Assembly (NCBI GenBank): GCA_002197995.1
Contig: NGZR01000003.1
Span: forward strand, 3,472,001 to 3,536,000
DNA: 64,000 bases
DNA from: Gaeumannomyces sp. JS-464
Taxonomy: Eukaryota; Ascomycota; Sordariomycetes; Magnaporthales; Magnaporthaceae
Direction: 5' to 3'
Shown: positions 50,178-61,386 of the stretch, one piece after another
Layout: each line of letters begins with the position of its first letter
Numbering within the stretch: position 1 is the first letter of the stretch
Made by a program: the position numbers and the translations under genes
Notes under the pieces: generated by a model
Told to the model about the DNA's origin: nothing
The model's input: only the letters and a program-made list of their open reading frames with translations
The model's database searches: none

Positions 50178-50268
50178 TGCGGTCTGTGTGGATCGAACAC
50201 ACGACCTTCAGATGAGGTGTCTGAAGTGTAACTTCAGTCTGACGCTCTCCCAACTGAGCTAAGCCCGC
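50178..50268 (-). tRNA. tRNA-Phe (GAA) with an 18-nt intron
   Basis: The reverse complement reads GCGGGCTTAGCTCAGTTGGG (acceptor, D arm), then the anticodon loop CTGAAG, an 18-nt intron after position 37, and the anticodon-stem and T-arm sequence with GTTCGATCC, ending GACCGCA. Anticodon GAA. Without the intron it is 73 nt and a close match to fungal tRNA-Phe. The intron contains CTTCAGAC, complementary to the anticodon region, as expected of tRNA introns. The acceptor stem has one mismatch, G5 opposite A68, which is either real or a base error. Confidence 0.95.
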
Positions 50269-51202
50269 TTCTTGTTGAGCTGCGGGAACTCCTCTCGCCT
50301 GAAATCAGAGGTTCGCAGTCAGGGCAAAGCACGAGCGAGGCAGCCGTGTGGGGTCCAACAAGAGGAAGGCCCCTCTGATCGCCATGCACGCTGACTCGAA
50401 CTGGTCCCCTGCCACTCCCGTCTCCCCAAGATTGGTGCGGGCAGTTCAAGCACGAACAAAAATATCAGGCCGTAAAGGTTGCTAAATAGTTGACGGATAC
50501 GGGATGTGTGTGAGCTGGTGGTGCTCAGGCGACAGAGGAACGATTGGAAGACCTCTCTAGATACGGGTTAGTAGGCGTCGGGCTGCACGGAGTGCTCGCT
50601 AAATCAAGCATTGACGACGACGACCTGCTTCAAAGGTGGGGCGGGGGAGGGAGAAAAAATAGCAGTTGTCGGTGATCCGAAAAAAAAAAAGACCATTTAT
50701 TTGTCCTGCAGTGATACTGGGAACTTCAACGCCTTGGTGATTTTAGGGTATATATGTATTTCAAACCACCCGACTCCCTTTGGGGGTGTCCGTGTGCTTA
50801 TGTGAGGGTTTGCTTTGTTTTGTCGACCGCTGTCCTCCTGTTTTCGTTCGTCTCCTGATGCGCTATATGGTAAACAAAGGAAAAAGTAATAAAGGAAAGA
50901 AAGTCAGAAAAAAAAATGAAAAGAAGAACGAAAAGAAGGCGGGAAAATTAGTCGTGTGATAAAACAGAGGGCAAACGAAATGCTTATGGGAGAAAGTACA
51001 GTCCTCAGAATGATGAGGCAGTGAAACAGTGATCGAACAGCGCGCATCTGAAAAAAAAAAAAAAAAAAAAAAAAAGGATGCCTTGCGTGTGAGAATAAAG
51101 TCCGCACCACCAACCCAAAGACGTGGGCTCTAATGGATTCAAAAACATTGCGCCTGTGAGATAGAAGGAGAAGAAAAAAATAAAAAATAAAAATCCGTCC
51201 AT
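50269..51202. other. Intergenic region, tRNA to SPT7 3' end
   Basis: About 930 bp, A-rich on the + strand, with the A25 tract. Probably the SPT7 3' flank. No gene seen. Confidence 0.45.
51051..51075 (+). repeat. A25 homopolymer
   Basis: Run of 25 A about 130 bp past the SPT7 stop codon. It is bracketed by GCATC before and GGATGC after, a short imperfect inverted repeat. Confidence 0.95.
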
Positions 51203-54200
51203 TCATGGAAAGTCAGAGGGATCACTGTGGCCCACGACGGCCGTCCTAGTGGATGCTCTCGGGCTCATCATGCCGATGCCCTCGTCCCTGTCCGTGTGGC
51301 TGGTGTTTCCCAGGCTCTGCATGCTCTCGACCCTCTCCATGCCGGGGGCCTGGAGCACAAGCGCCGGATTGGAAAGGCCCTTGAGCTTCTTGGCAGGCGT
51401 CGATCCCTTCTCCGGGGTCGAGTTGATCCCGCCCGCAGCCGCAGCCTGGGCGCCGGCCGCGGCTCCTTTCCCGTCTGTAACCTGTGCCAGTCCGGACTCC
51501 AGCTTCTTCTTTTTCTTGGCCAGTGCAATCTGCTCCTTGGGAGGACGCTTTTGCGGCGACACGATCTTCCCGGTGGCTCCAAGTCGCGGCCGAGGCCTCC
51601 GCTGCTTGACTGGGAGGTCCTCGTCTTCCACGAGTGGCTGGTCTTGGTTTGCGTGTAGCTTCGCAAGAAAGAAGTTCTTGACCAGTCCAATCTGCTCCTG
51701 TATGTTTTCCTTGGTGACGGGCTCCAGAGGCGGTAGCGGCTCGCAGAGCTCCAGCTCCACGGCGCCGGGCACCGCCGCCTGACTCTGGTGGTCGCGTAAC
51801 ACGCCTTTGTAGCAGGTGGAGCGGGACGGAGAGGAAGTCGAGTCCCAACTCTTTGTCCAAGCCCAAAGACTTGAATCCGAAGAAGTCCTCCCCAAGCTCC
51901 TCGGCGAAATCTCCTCCGACAAACTGCTCGCTTCCATCCTTGAATGCCCCTGCTCCATCCGGCCCCGCGTCGTTGAGAGCAGGACGGAGCAAGTCTGAAA
52001 GATGTGCCTTCATGCGCTCGTGGATGGTAACGAGCTTGCCTCCAAGACGCTCGACCTCCTCTTTGGCATAGCTTTCTAGGGATTCTGGATCATATCCGTT
52101 GCCAGCAAGTGTGTGCAGCACAACCTCCTCTGGCGTGAACCTCGGCTGCCAGCGGTGGCCCTGCTCGGCGAAAGTACCGGTTGCCGGCTTCTTGTCCGCC
52201 TCGTTGTAGACGTTGAAGGTCCGCACAAGCTTCTGGAAGAAATCAGCCGCGATATCTGTGATGGTCTCGAGAGCTGATGGTTGGAACTCTTCAAAGCCAG
52301 CATGATAGAGTATCTTCCCCACAGAACGCTGCAGTGCTGAGCGGCAAGCCTCGGGCGCCATCACCACGCCCTCTCCCGCGGTGAAGTGTGGTTCTATATC
52401 TGCCTCCACAAACGGCTCTGGGTTATACTTGGGAAACTGGTTTTGGTAGATCTGCATTGAATTGTCAGAATTTGGGCCTGGTGAGATAAATCCCAAAGAG
52501 GACGGCTGTGATGTCATACCTGAGTCTGGATTTGCATCTGCTTAATGACTCCGATCTTGGAACACAGCTTCCTGGTCTCCTGCATCTGGTGGATATTGGC
52601 ATCTATACGTTTCGTCAGGCGACTGGATGGGGCCGTGAAGTGGCCAGGAGGAACGATCTTGAGGAAGTCTTCGTGCTGGTTGATGACCTGTCCCTCGCCA
52701 TCTTCTACCCACTGAAGCTTTGTAGGGATGTCGGGGATTATGGTCTGGGGTTCGTAGTAGTCAGGAAGGACTCTCTCCTCCTCGTCTTCCATTCCCTCGG
52801 CGAGGGTCTCAGGGGCCTTCGTCTGCTTCACGGCGAATGCCGAAGACTCCGCCTGCGTCGGGGTGAGGAGGCCGCTGGATTCGGCCTGCTGCTGATTCTT
52901 CAGGAATCGTCGCATGCCCGATTTTGTCCGCAGAAGAGCGGGTTCTTCGGGGTTCAGCCTGCAGCCCTGGAAGAGCTGGTGGCGTTGTTTGGCAATGAGT
53001 GCACGGTCCCTTTTGGTAACCTGCTTCCAGATCTTGTATTCCTCATCCTCGTACACCTGGGCAGCAGCCTCTCCGAGCGCCTCGCCAAAGGCCAAGCCAT
53101 TCAGAGAAGGGCCGTCGATGTCCATAGCATCGGCATTGTTGGCCGTTCCTGAGTGGCCGTTCATGCCAATCGGAGTGATGGAGCCGGCGACGGGAGGGGT
53201 GCCGAAGCCGTTGCTCCCATCCACGGCCTCAGAGCCCTCCCGGCCTTTGGCCAGGAGCCCGTTCAGCTGCAGGACAGGCTTCTGGTCGCCGGTAGGGGTA
53301 TTCTCTTTCTGGTCCGAGGGCGCCTTCCGAGACTTGTTGGCCCCTTTGGTGCCGGCTTTGCGTCCTCGAGAAGACATGATGGGCTCGTCATCACTGTCAT
53401 CGCCGCCGTCATCCTCGCCCCCGTTTTGTTTGCGGCGCTCCTCAGCCTCGACCTCAGCGCGAGGCCGCACGACGATGTCGGGGATCAGGGGAATCAACTT
53501 CTCAGCCTCCTTCCTCATGCCATTGGCCATGCGCCGCAGGTGGTGGTTCAGGTCCTGGTTGTACTTCAGGCAGTTGTCCCATATCAGGTTCAGGTCGTAG
53601 ACGAAGTCTGCTTTAGACTTGTACTGAAGGCCCTTGAGCTTCTTGGTCATGGTACCGAGATCCATTGGTTGTTTGATGACTGTTGCGGTTCGTATTAGTA
53701 ACACTGTGACGAGTATTGAGGGCTCGTCAATCAGACTTACGATTGTAGTAATCGGCGCATCGCGCTTGTTCACTCTTTGGAGGAAGGGTGTCGAGTACTC
53801 GGTGTGCGCCTTGAGTTCGCTGAGGACTTTTTCGGCCGCCTCATAGAGCTCCTCCTGGCCCACGTTCTCCTCGCTGGCCCATTTACTGCGATTTTTCCTG
53901 ACCTCGTTCATCAGAGACCTCAACTCCGCGTCCGACGCCCTGACTTGATTCCGCTTCTGATCAATACGGGCAATCAGATGCTTCAGGGTCAGGCTCGACG
54001 CGCCCAGATTGGCGCTGCTCAAAGTTCCTTGGTTCTGACCAGGTCCTTGGCTCGAGTTCGGGCCAGTGTTCTTGTCCATCTCAGCTTGTAGCTGCTTCTC
54101 GGACTCTTCCAGCTGCTGCTGCTCTAGCCATGGCAGTCCGGTCATTCTCCAGGGTGTAGATTAGGGTGTGGAAGCTGCGCTTGGCGGCCTCCTCGGTCGC

Positions 54201-54820
54201 GATGCGGGCCTCCTCCAGCTCTTTGCGCGCGTCTTCAGACGTCTTGACCTGACCTTGGGAGAGGCATCATCCTTCGTCTTGGAGGTGTGCTTTCCCGGCG
54301 ACGAAACGGATTGTATTGGGGAGCTCCCGGACTTGGATGGCGACAGGAGCTGGCGGTTCTCGGCCGCGCCCTTGGACTTGAGGGGTGAGCCCTGTGTATC
54401 TGCCGGGTCTTCATCTTCGTCGTCTTCCTCGTCATCATCGTCGTAATCATCTTCGTTGATCGTGCGCTTGGCCTTCTTCAGCGGCGGCTCTTGTATGGGC
54501 GCATGGTCGGTGGCGGCGGGGATTAGGGGTGTAATGACGGCCGGAGCGCGATTCCAGGATTCTATGGCGTCATAGTTGTATGAGCCGTCCTCGGAAAACA
54601 GCAGGGCGATCTTGGATTCGCTCTTGCGGAAGAGGTCGGCAAAATGCGCGCGGCGGTGGTCTTCCTCGATATCGGATGCCTCAGGCACCAACGTCATCGA
54701 AGTATCAACGGGGGTTTGTGTTCGCGCCAGTCCATCATCAAGGGAGTGCAGCATCTTGTTCCCGTTGGGGGCAGCGACGGGCATTGCCGGCCAGGCCGGC
54801 TGGCCCTGATTGAAAGACAT
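51203..54820 (-). CDS. spt7: SAGA complex subunit SPT7 (bromodomain, histone fold)
   Basis: Core scaffold of the SAGA co-activator. It starts at 54820 ([20 protein letters not shown]), with an acidic [16 protein letters not shown] stretch. Exons: 54820-53741, 53679-52520 and 52451-51203. The bromodomain spans the first intron: [14 protein letters not shown], then [14 protein letters not shown] and WDNCLKYN. After a Ser/Glu-rich linker with the Spt7-like [14 protein letters not shown], the exon 2-3 join gives [15 protein letters not shown] histone-fold region follows ([20 protein letters not shown]). The tail has [18 protein letters not shown] and a Lys-rich stretch. Indels: near 54240; at 53754-53755, where one more base gives the universal DAP-DYYN; and near 51800. 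These are probably sequence errors in a gene that is normally intact. Confidence 0.92.
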
Positions 54821-56529
54821 GCTGGGGACCCTCTGCGATTAAGGAAGACGCGGTCGGGGGGTCGCCATGCGCGGTGATGCTGCGGTCGCGTCCGGCCGGA
54901 ACCAGCGAGGTTCGCGCGCCGAGAGTCACATGGGAAGAAAGCGCGCCTTCGATAGTGATGGGAAGTGCAGTCTGGAGGACGGAAACGATGGTTGTGGTTG
55001 AGCCTTGATGGATAGCAACAGGTGCGATTTGGCGTGAATCGACGGTTGAGGTTGTGGAATTGGTAGATGCGCTGCTGGGTGTGGCACGTTTCTGGAGTGG
55101 GCGAATTTTCCCCGATCCCAGATTGGCTCGCCCAGGACCAAGGTACTTGGGGCGCAAGTCCGCGATCGATCCCGAATATCCCACAGAGGCGATTCTCGTG
55201 TCGCATTGGATATTTACATGCTTCTTTTGCATGCCTCTTTCCTTCTGCTACTCGATATCCTCAAAAACAATGTGGTCGTGAGTATTGCTGGGTCTCGAGC
55301 CACAAGCCCGGTTTGTACCGTGTACATGCGCCGCCTGCTTTCCCGAGATGCGCCTGGTCCAGCAGTGATTTGGCTCCACCGTCCCCAGCCATGCAGGACA
55401 AGAAGCTGTCTAAAGGGGACTCCCCTATCTGTGCATTAGGACCCCTTTCCGCTGGCCCTGTTGTCGCATTCGTTAAATAATGTGAACTTTTTTTTTTTCA
55501 TTTTTTTTTTTTTCAATGAAAGCTACCTACCTAGGTACCCAGGTAGGTATCTACTAGGGATGTACTTTTCCGGGCCACGCACTTAAACCCAGTTTGATAG
55601 CACGCACAACGCTGTGATGATTGCGCGCCGAATTGGGCTGAGCCACGTGCAACGAACTTTTCGCAGAGCAGCGCGAGTCACAATATCCAAGATGTAGGGT
55701 CTGCTTAGTCGGCGACGAAGCACCCACGCTTGCGCTGGCTCCGAAAAGGAGGAGCAGCGCAGGGCAAACACGTGAGGCCACATGTGATTTGAAGCTTTTG
55801 TCGATTTGGAGCCACTGGAAATTGATACCTTGCGGCCTGGATTTGTCTCGGTCTGACGATGGAACGAGACGAATGACAGGTTGGCCAATCTTCCGCAGTC
55901 GCAGAGACAACCGCCAACCAAACCCCCCACCAAGCGAGTTTGTCTGCTGGCGAATGGGCCGGCCGAATGCGCCCGCCGCTGCGCTGGTACGACAGCGATC
56001 CCCCACACCCAATTCCCACCCGGTTGCGGTCTCCCGCCAGTGCCACCGACAACCCAACTCAGCCGCCGCTGCGGAGGTCACCCGCGTCGAGGCGACAGCC
56101 TAGCCCCATTCGGCCGCCCACTTTCAAGGAGCTAACCCCTGCAACAGAGGAAACGTCCAGGCCTCCCCCAACCCAACATCCCTGCCGCTCCGCCCTGCAG
56201 CTGCTGGCGTCAGACTGTGGAGCCCCTGCTCTGTTGCGCGAGAGAGGCGAGAGGTCGCCATCGTGCCAGCTCTTTGTCCCACGCCGAGCTTGCTTCCAAC
56301 CTGTCTTAACCGCACACCCTGCCGCCACCGTCTTCCTACCCCAATCGTGTTACAGCACACCAAGCTGCACGGCGCAGACAGCGAAAGCCAACCGAGCCCA
56401 CTCCATGACGCCGAGGTGTCTCGACGCTACAAACCCATCATCGATCGCAGGAACACGGTATCTTGTGCTTCTTGCCCCCCTCCATCCCTCCCTCTAGCAT
56501 CCGCCGCCTTCCAGACCCATCCAACAGCC
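54821..56529. promoter_or_regulatory. Divergent intergenic region, SPT7 / VanZ-like gene
   Basis: About 1.7 kb with both promoters. Contains T-rich runs (about 55488-55513) and a GCTACCTACCTAGGTACCCA motif at 55522-55541 that continues to 55551. A 185-codon frame at 55940-56497 has no recognisable features. Confidence 0.45.
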
Positions 56530-57345
56530 ATGAGGATACGACTTCCTTTCGCGGGTAAGACACCACTCGCTCAACTCGAGCTTTACCGCCGCGCCGCACA
56601 AAATGGGAAGAGGGGGAGAGACGAAGAAGAAATTGCGGGGGAAAGGGAGATAGCTGACCACTAGATAGGGGGTTTCTTCTTCCTGCTCCTTATCGCGGGC
56701 TACGCCGGCCTAACGTCGCTGCATCTGGGCCACCTTATTAACGACAAGCTCTTGCATTTCCTGACGTTTTTCGTCCTTACCATGGTCTTTTACTGGATCG
56801 TCGACACGAACCGCCGGCGCACCCTAAACCTGACCCTGACCGTCTGCACCGGCGCCCTCGGGGTCGGCTCCGAATTCCTGCAGGCCATCCTACCCAACGG
56901 CCGCAACTTCGACGTCTACGACATCGTCGCCAACATCGTCGGCAGCCTGGCCGGCCTCGGCCTGTGCAGCTGGTACCACAAGCGCATGCTGGAGCGCAAG
57001 AGGGCGCGCAGGGGCTACGGCGCCGTCGCAGGTGAAGACGATGCCGACGGCCTCGGCGAGGAGAACGACCTAGAGCTGGGCGAAGGCCCCGGGCTCGGCG
57101 GTAGCGGTCACGAGGAGGGAATCACAGACGCACCTCGCCCACATGATGGCACCGCCGCCCATGTCGGCGACAAGGGCCTGACTCTTGAGGAGGAAGTTGA
57201 TAACTGGGACGAGAATGAGGTTGACGCCTGGGACGATGCAGACGGGGCTGGCGATATTGGGGACTCAGCGCCAGTGATCAAAAACAAAAAAGGAAAAGGT
57301 CCGATGAACGGGGACGGCGGAGATGGCACAAAACGAGCCGACTGA
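56530..57345 (+). CDS. VanZ-like family membrane protein
   Basis: Fungal protein with a VanZ-like domain, function unknown. Two exons, 56530-56554 and 56669-57345, give 233 residues; the first exon codes only MRIRLPFA plus one base. Four predicted membrane segments: FFFLLLIAGYAGLTSLHLG, LLHFLTFFVLTMVFYWIV, LTLTVCTGALGVGSEFLQA and YDIVANIVGSLAGLGLCSW. LNDKLLHF-type (here INDKLLHF) and the SEFLQAILPNGRNFDVYDIV motif are diagnostic of VanZ-like proteins. The cytosolic tail is strongly acidic (EEEVDNWDENEVDAWDDADG), unusual for the bacterial members but usual in fungi. Frame clean. Confidence 0.85.
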
Positions 57346-57721
57346 ACACAAAGCTCTAGGTAATTACCTCGAGTTTCTGGGCGATTTATGTTTGTATGAT
57401 TCCGGCCGGTTATTGCATCGCGGAAGAGCTGGGGAAATGTATTGGGTTTGGTCTTGTCGGGTGACGGCTGGCGTTGCTGCTTTATTGCCCTCTTATTTCC
57501 AATGCTCATTTTTTTTACCCTGGGAAATATCCAAATTGGCTCCAAGGAGCTCTACGTTCAGTGTCAAGCTCTGCTTTAAAATATAAAATAAAAAATAAAA
57601 AATTAAAAAAGAGTCTTTATGATTGTGATTATTATATCCTTGATGTGTCTAGGTAGAGGTATGTATGTAAAGACGGCCGCGAAGGGTAGTGAATATCCGC
57701 TCATTCAGTGTCAATGCCTTA
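57346..57721. other. Convergent intergenic region
   Basis: About 375 bp, AT-rich (AAATAAAAAATAAAAAA near 57583), 3' ends of two converging genes. Confidence 0.5.
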
Positions 57722-60183
57722 TCAGAATCCGCCCTCACTGCCTACGCACATGCGGCAGCTAAAAACACTAGACGGATCTACGCGATGCTTAATTTCGAGC
57801 AACCTGGGATAGTTGGAGCCGAAGAACGACTCCTGCCAGTTCTCCTCTGAGACGAAGTCCTCATTGTAGTAAGCGGCAGTCCCAAAGACTGCGGTGGCAT
57901 TGGCTAGGACGGCCCGCCCAGTATCGATCACCTGCTGCGTCAAACCCGACCACGCGCCGGGAATCGGGATATTGATAAAGTTGAAGGCGTTGCGCCACTC
58001 TGGGTGCACGGCAGTCTGCGTGCGGGGTGGTTAGCTTCCGAACTCTTGGCTTGTGGTTGGCCTTTGTTTTTCCTGGAGATTTCCATAATCCAAGTGCAAC
58101 GGAGGCGACGGGAAGGAAAGAGGATCTGCAACACTTACGGCGTTCGGCCCAACCTGGGTTACAGCCCCGCCAACAGCTTGAAAAGAGAGGTACGTAAAGT
58201 AAGCAGGGTAGCCAAAGGGGAAGTTCTTCAAGCACTCAAGGGATCCGCATCAACGTACTGTTCTGCCAGATAAACGAGGCACCCGATGGCAAATTGAGGA
58301 GAAACCCTTTGATTCTTTCAAGGCTCTCCGGACTCTCAACCATGCTTTTGGGCACAATGCGACTATGCACGGCGACGGGAAGACCGACGCTGACAGAGGC
58401 AGAGACCAAGGGGCTCACAACTCCCTCGAATTCTTCATTCCAGGAGCGTGATCCTGTGGATACCGTCGCTCTCAGGCTATTTGCGCAGCCCTTGACGGTC
58501 AAGATAGACTGTAGATCGGCCAGAGTCTCGCTTGCCGGATGGGCCGTGTCGTTGCTGTTAAAGGACACAACAGAGATGTACATGCAGCCGAGGCGGGATG
58601 GCTGGCAAGCCCAGACCCCCTGTTATGTTTGACCCGGGTGTCAGTTCAAATCCATTCAACTAGCTAGATTCTTCGCAACTCAAACGCCCGGAAGATAGCG
58701 TAGGTAGGATGGAAACGAGAGTGCAGCACTGGGCTTCTGAGGCACGTACCGTGTGCCCTTTCTCCTGCAGCGGAGCCTGGAGGTCCACGATAGTTCGTAC
58801 TAGGCCTTCATACGAAGCCCTATCAGCACACCCAATCTGGCCTGCGACGGAGTTGACAGCGCTGAAGGCAGGGTGCGCCTTGATGTAGGCCCTGGCGATG
58901 ACGGCGAAAGCGCCTCCGCCGCCACGTAGTGCCCAGAACAAGTCTGGCTCATTGCAAGCGTTGATCACCCTCATCTTCCCGTCAGCCGTCACCACCTCGG
59001 CCTGGACTAGGTCTGAATTGTGCGTTAGATGGAATGGAATTGTATTCACCCAGGCCGATTTCGGACGCAAGACAACGAGGGATCGGTGGATGAATGGATG
59101 GAAACTTACTGTCAACTGCCATCCCCAGATGGGGACTTAACGGCCCTGCGGGGCGGGAACAGAAGTCAGAAATAGCCTGACAAGCCTCCAAGCAGACGTA
59201 CGCAAAGCCAAATGGGATAATAGGGTCTCTTACCAACTCCACCGCCAAGCAGAAAACCACCAGTAACACCAACTGAGGGTGCAGACGCGCCAACGACCAC
59301 CCTACCAGCGGCTGCAGCGACGCGGTAGAGCTCGCCAGCATCGATTCCGGGACCGGCAGAGATGACATCTTGGGGAGGGACAGAGCAGCCTTCGGGCACA
59401 AACTCCTCGATGAGGCGTGCGTCGTTCATGTGTCTTGTCCAGATAGAAAATGCACTCGGATCAGTGGACCGACCCAGATAATCGTGTCCACTCTATCAAA
59501 AGGGAGCTCGGTCAGTCATAGAAGGCGAAAAATGTCTGACGGAGAGCAGGCCGAGTAGCCTGGGGACAATGGGAGATGATAGGGACCGACAAACATTTTT
59601 GATACGGAGCCTTAGGTTATGTTTCGCAGCAAACCTGACAGACTTTGCGATATCGTCGGCGCTGGCGGCCTTGACCATATAGGACGGCAGCCCGCCCAGG
59701 GAGCACTCGCTGCTGACCGGTCCAGGAGGCGTCCCATCCGGATTCGGATTCGGAACAGGACAGCCGCCATTCTCGCCTAGCAGGCCGTCCTGTTCCCAGT
59801 TGGGATACATCATCCCAGCTGCGAGGGATTTTGTCTGCATCAGCCACACGCTCGACACCGAGAAGGACATGCATGGCAGATGGGATATTGAGGTAGATAC
59901 CTGACAGATTCCTTCGCCAGTCTTCATCTCCCTTGATCTCAGCTAGCATCTTGCACTCTGCAGCGTTGTATGTAGCCTTGTAGCACGGCGCACCGTATGG
60001 GACAGATTTGAGAAGGGCGCCGTTGACCGTTCTGTTGAAGGTGTCTAGCTCGGCGCTTGTGGGGAAGCAGGAATTCCCGGGGAGGCAGTACGGCGCCGCG
60101 GCGAGGGCGGGCAGCACGCTCTGGGTGGCCACCAGCACGATCGCAAGCGCCGTAGTGGCGCGGACTCTGAGAAGAGGTAGCAT
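57722..60183 (-). CDS. Secreted FAD-linked oxidoreductase, berberine-bridge-enzyme type
   Basis: Secreted flavoprotein oxidase of the BBE/VAO family; substrate unknown. About eight exons: 60183-59905 (signal peptide TTALAIVLVATQSVLPALA, YCLPGNSCFPTSAELDTFN), 59823-59591, about 59490-59236, about 59144-59106, about 59014-58752, about 58621-58262, about 58178-58136 and about 58014-57722. The FAD domain has GGLPSYMVKAASADDIAKSV, SGHDYLGRST (the His usually linked to FAD), ISAGPGIDAGELYRVAAAAG and VTGGFLLGGGVG, and DLFWALRGGGGAFAVIARA. The BBE C-terminal segment is YYNEDFVSEENWQESFFGSN with YPRLLEIKHRVDPSSVF. No frameshift is needed. Neighbours are housekeeping genes, so no pathway is suggested. 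Confidence 0.88.
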
Positions 60184-61386
60184 TCTCTGGTTTTAGACCC
60201 GACAGGTTTGGGACGGGCGGACTGATGCTCTCTGGTTATCACACGCTCTTGCTGCGCAGGGACTGTCTATTCCACCCGCAAGCCATAGAACACGGACGGG
60301 CGCCTAATGTGACAGAGACATCTTATATAGGTAGGATGGAGGCAGGTATGCAGCAACGGGCACTGCATTTCATATAAGGATCCGTCTTACGGCCGGCCCC
60401 CATCCTCGAGGTAGGCGTCGGGCCCAGCATCATTCCACAGGCTCATCTCATCACACGTCACAAAACAGCCCCGGTGAGAGCCTAGGGCTGTGTATGGAGG
60501 ATGCAAGGGGGAATACCGGAAGGACTTCCCAGTGGCCTGATCTTCATGCCTTCTTTCAAAGCGGGAACGCTTGTTGGCGGAGACGCAGTGTGTGGTTGCA
60601 GCGGCAAGGGATGGGTTAGCGTTGGCACAACAGAAACGGGTCGTCATCCACAGCGTCATGCCGAAGTATTTCCACATTTCAACCTCGTGCGGACTTTGCG
60701 GACTTGGGGGCCATTCGTGTTGTTGGGCTATTGGAGGCTCATGCAGCGGGTTGAGAAGGAGGCTCTGGAGATCAATGTGGCTTGGTCCTAATAAAAATTG
60801 GTCCTTGCATTTCATGCTGGCCCCTGCTAGTTGTCCATCCGCCTGTGCCCGATACAGTATCGATACGATGAGATCTCGTGGCATCTCATTTAAGATGACG
60901 GGACAAGAATTGCAGGTGCCAGGATGTATCAATGGATTCGCTTGCTTTGTTCTATTACCTTGGCGTTGAAGTCCGAATTCTAGCACATGCAGCTCGCGTG
61001 TCTGGAGTGATCTCTCCCTTCATGCAGCACAGGTGTTTTGGTCCAAGGAAGGGTTTTCGTGATCTCATGCACATAACTGTGGCTCGCTGGGAAACACCAA
61101 AAATGGGGTTGAATGCTGCCATTTACAGACTAGCGTACATACCCGTTTGCTGCAGACTCCACTCCAGCTTGACCACTCTCCCCACTGCAGCCAGATGGGA
61201 TTCGAGCGAGCTCCAAGCCCCACCAAAACGTGGCCATACCTCCCGCACCAGCATGAGCGCTCGATGCAGCTCATCGAACACCGAATGATCCCAAGAAGAG
61301 ACGCGAGAGCACGCGGCACAACCCGTTTACAGTGACAGGCAGGCATACAGAGGCCCCTCGAACACACCCACGCCAGAGAGTTTGCA
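60184..61386. promoter_or_regulatory. Divergent intergenic region, BBE oxidase / TIP20
   Basis: About 1.2 kb, presumed promoters. A 199-codon minus-strand frame at 60387-60986 is open but unrecognised and I do not call it a gene. Confidence 0.4.

Noticed and set aside
60387..60986. 199-codon - strand open frame between the BBE oxidase and TIP20
   Set aside because: Some Cys and Trp content but no recognised motif and no intron structure; not supported enough to call.
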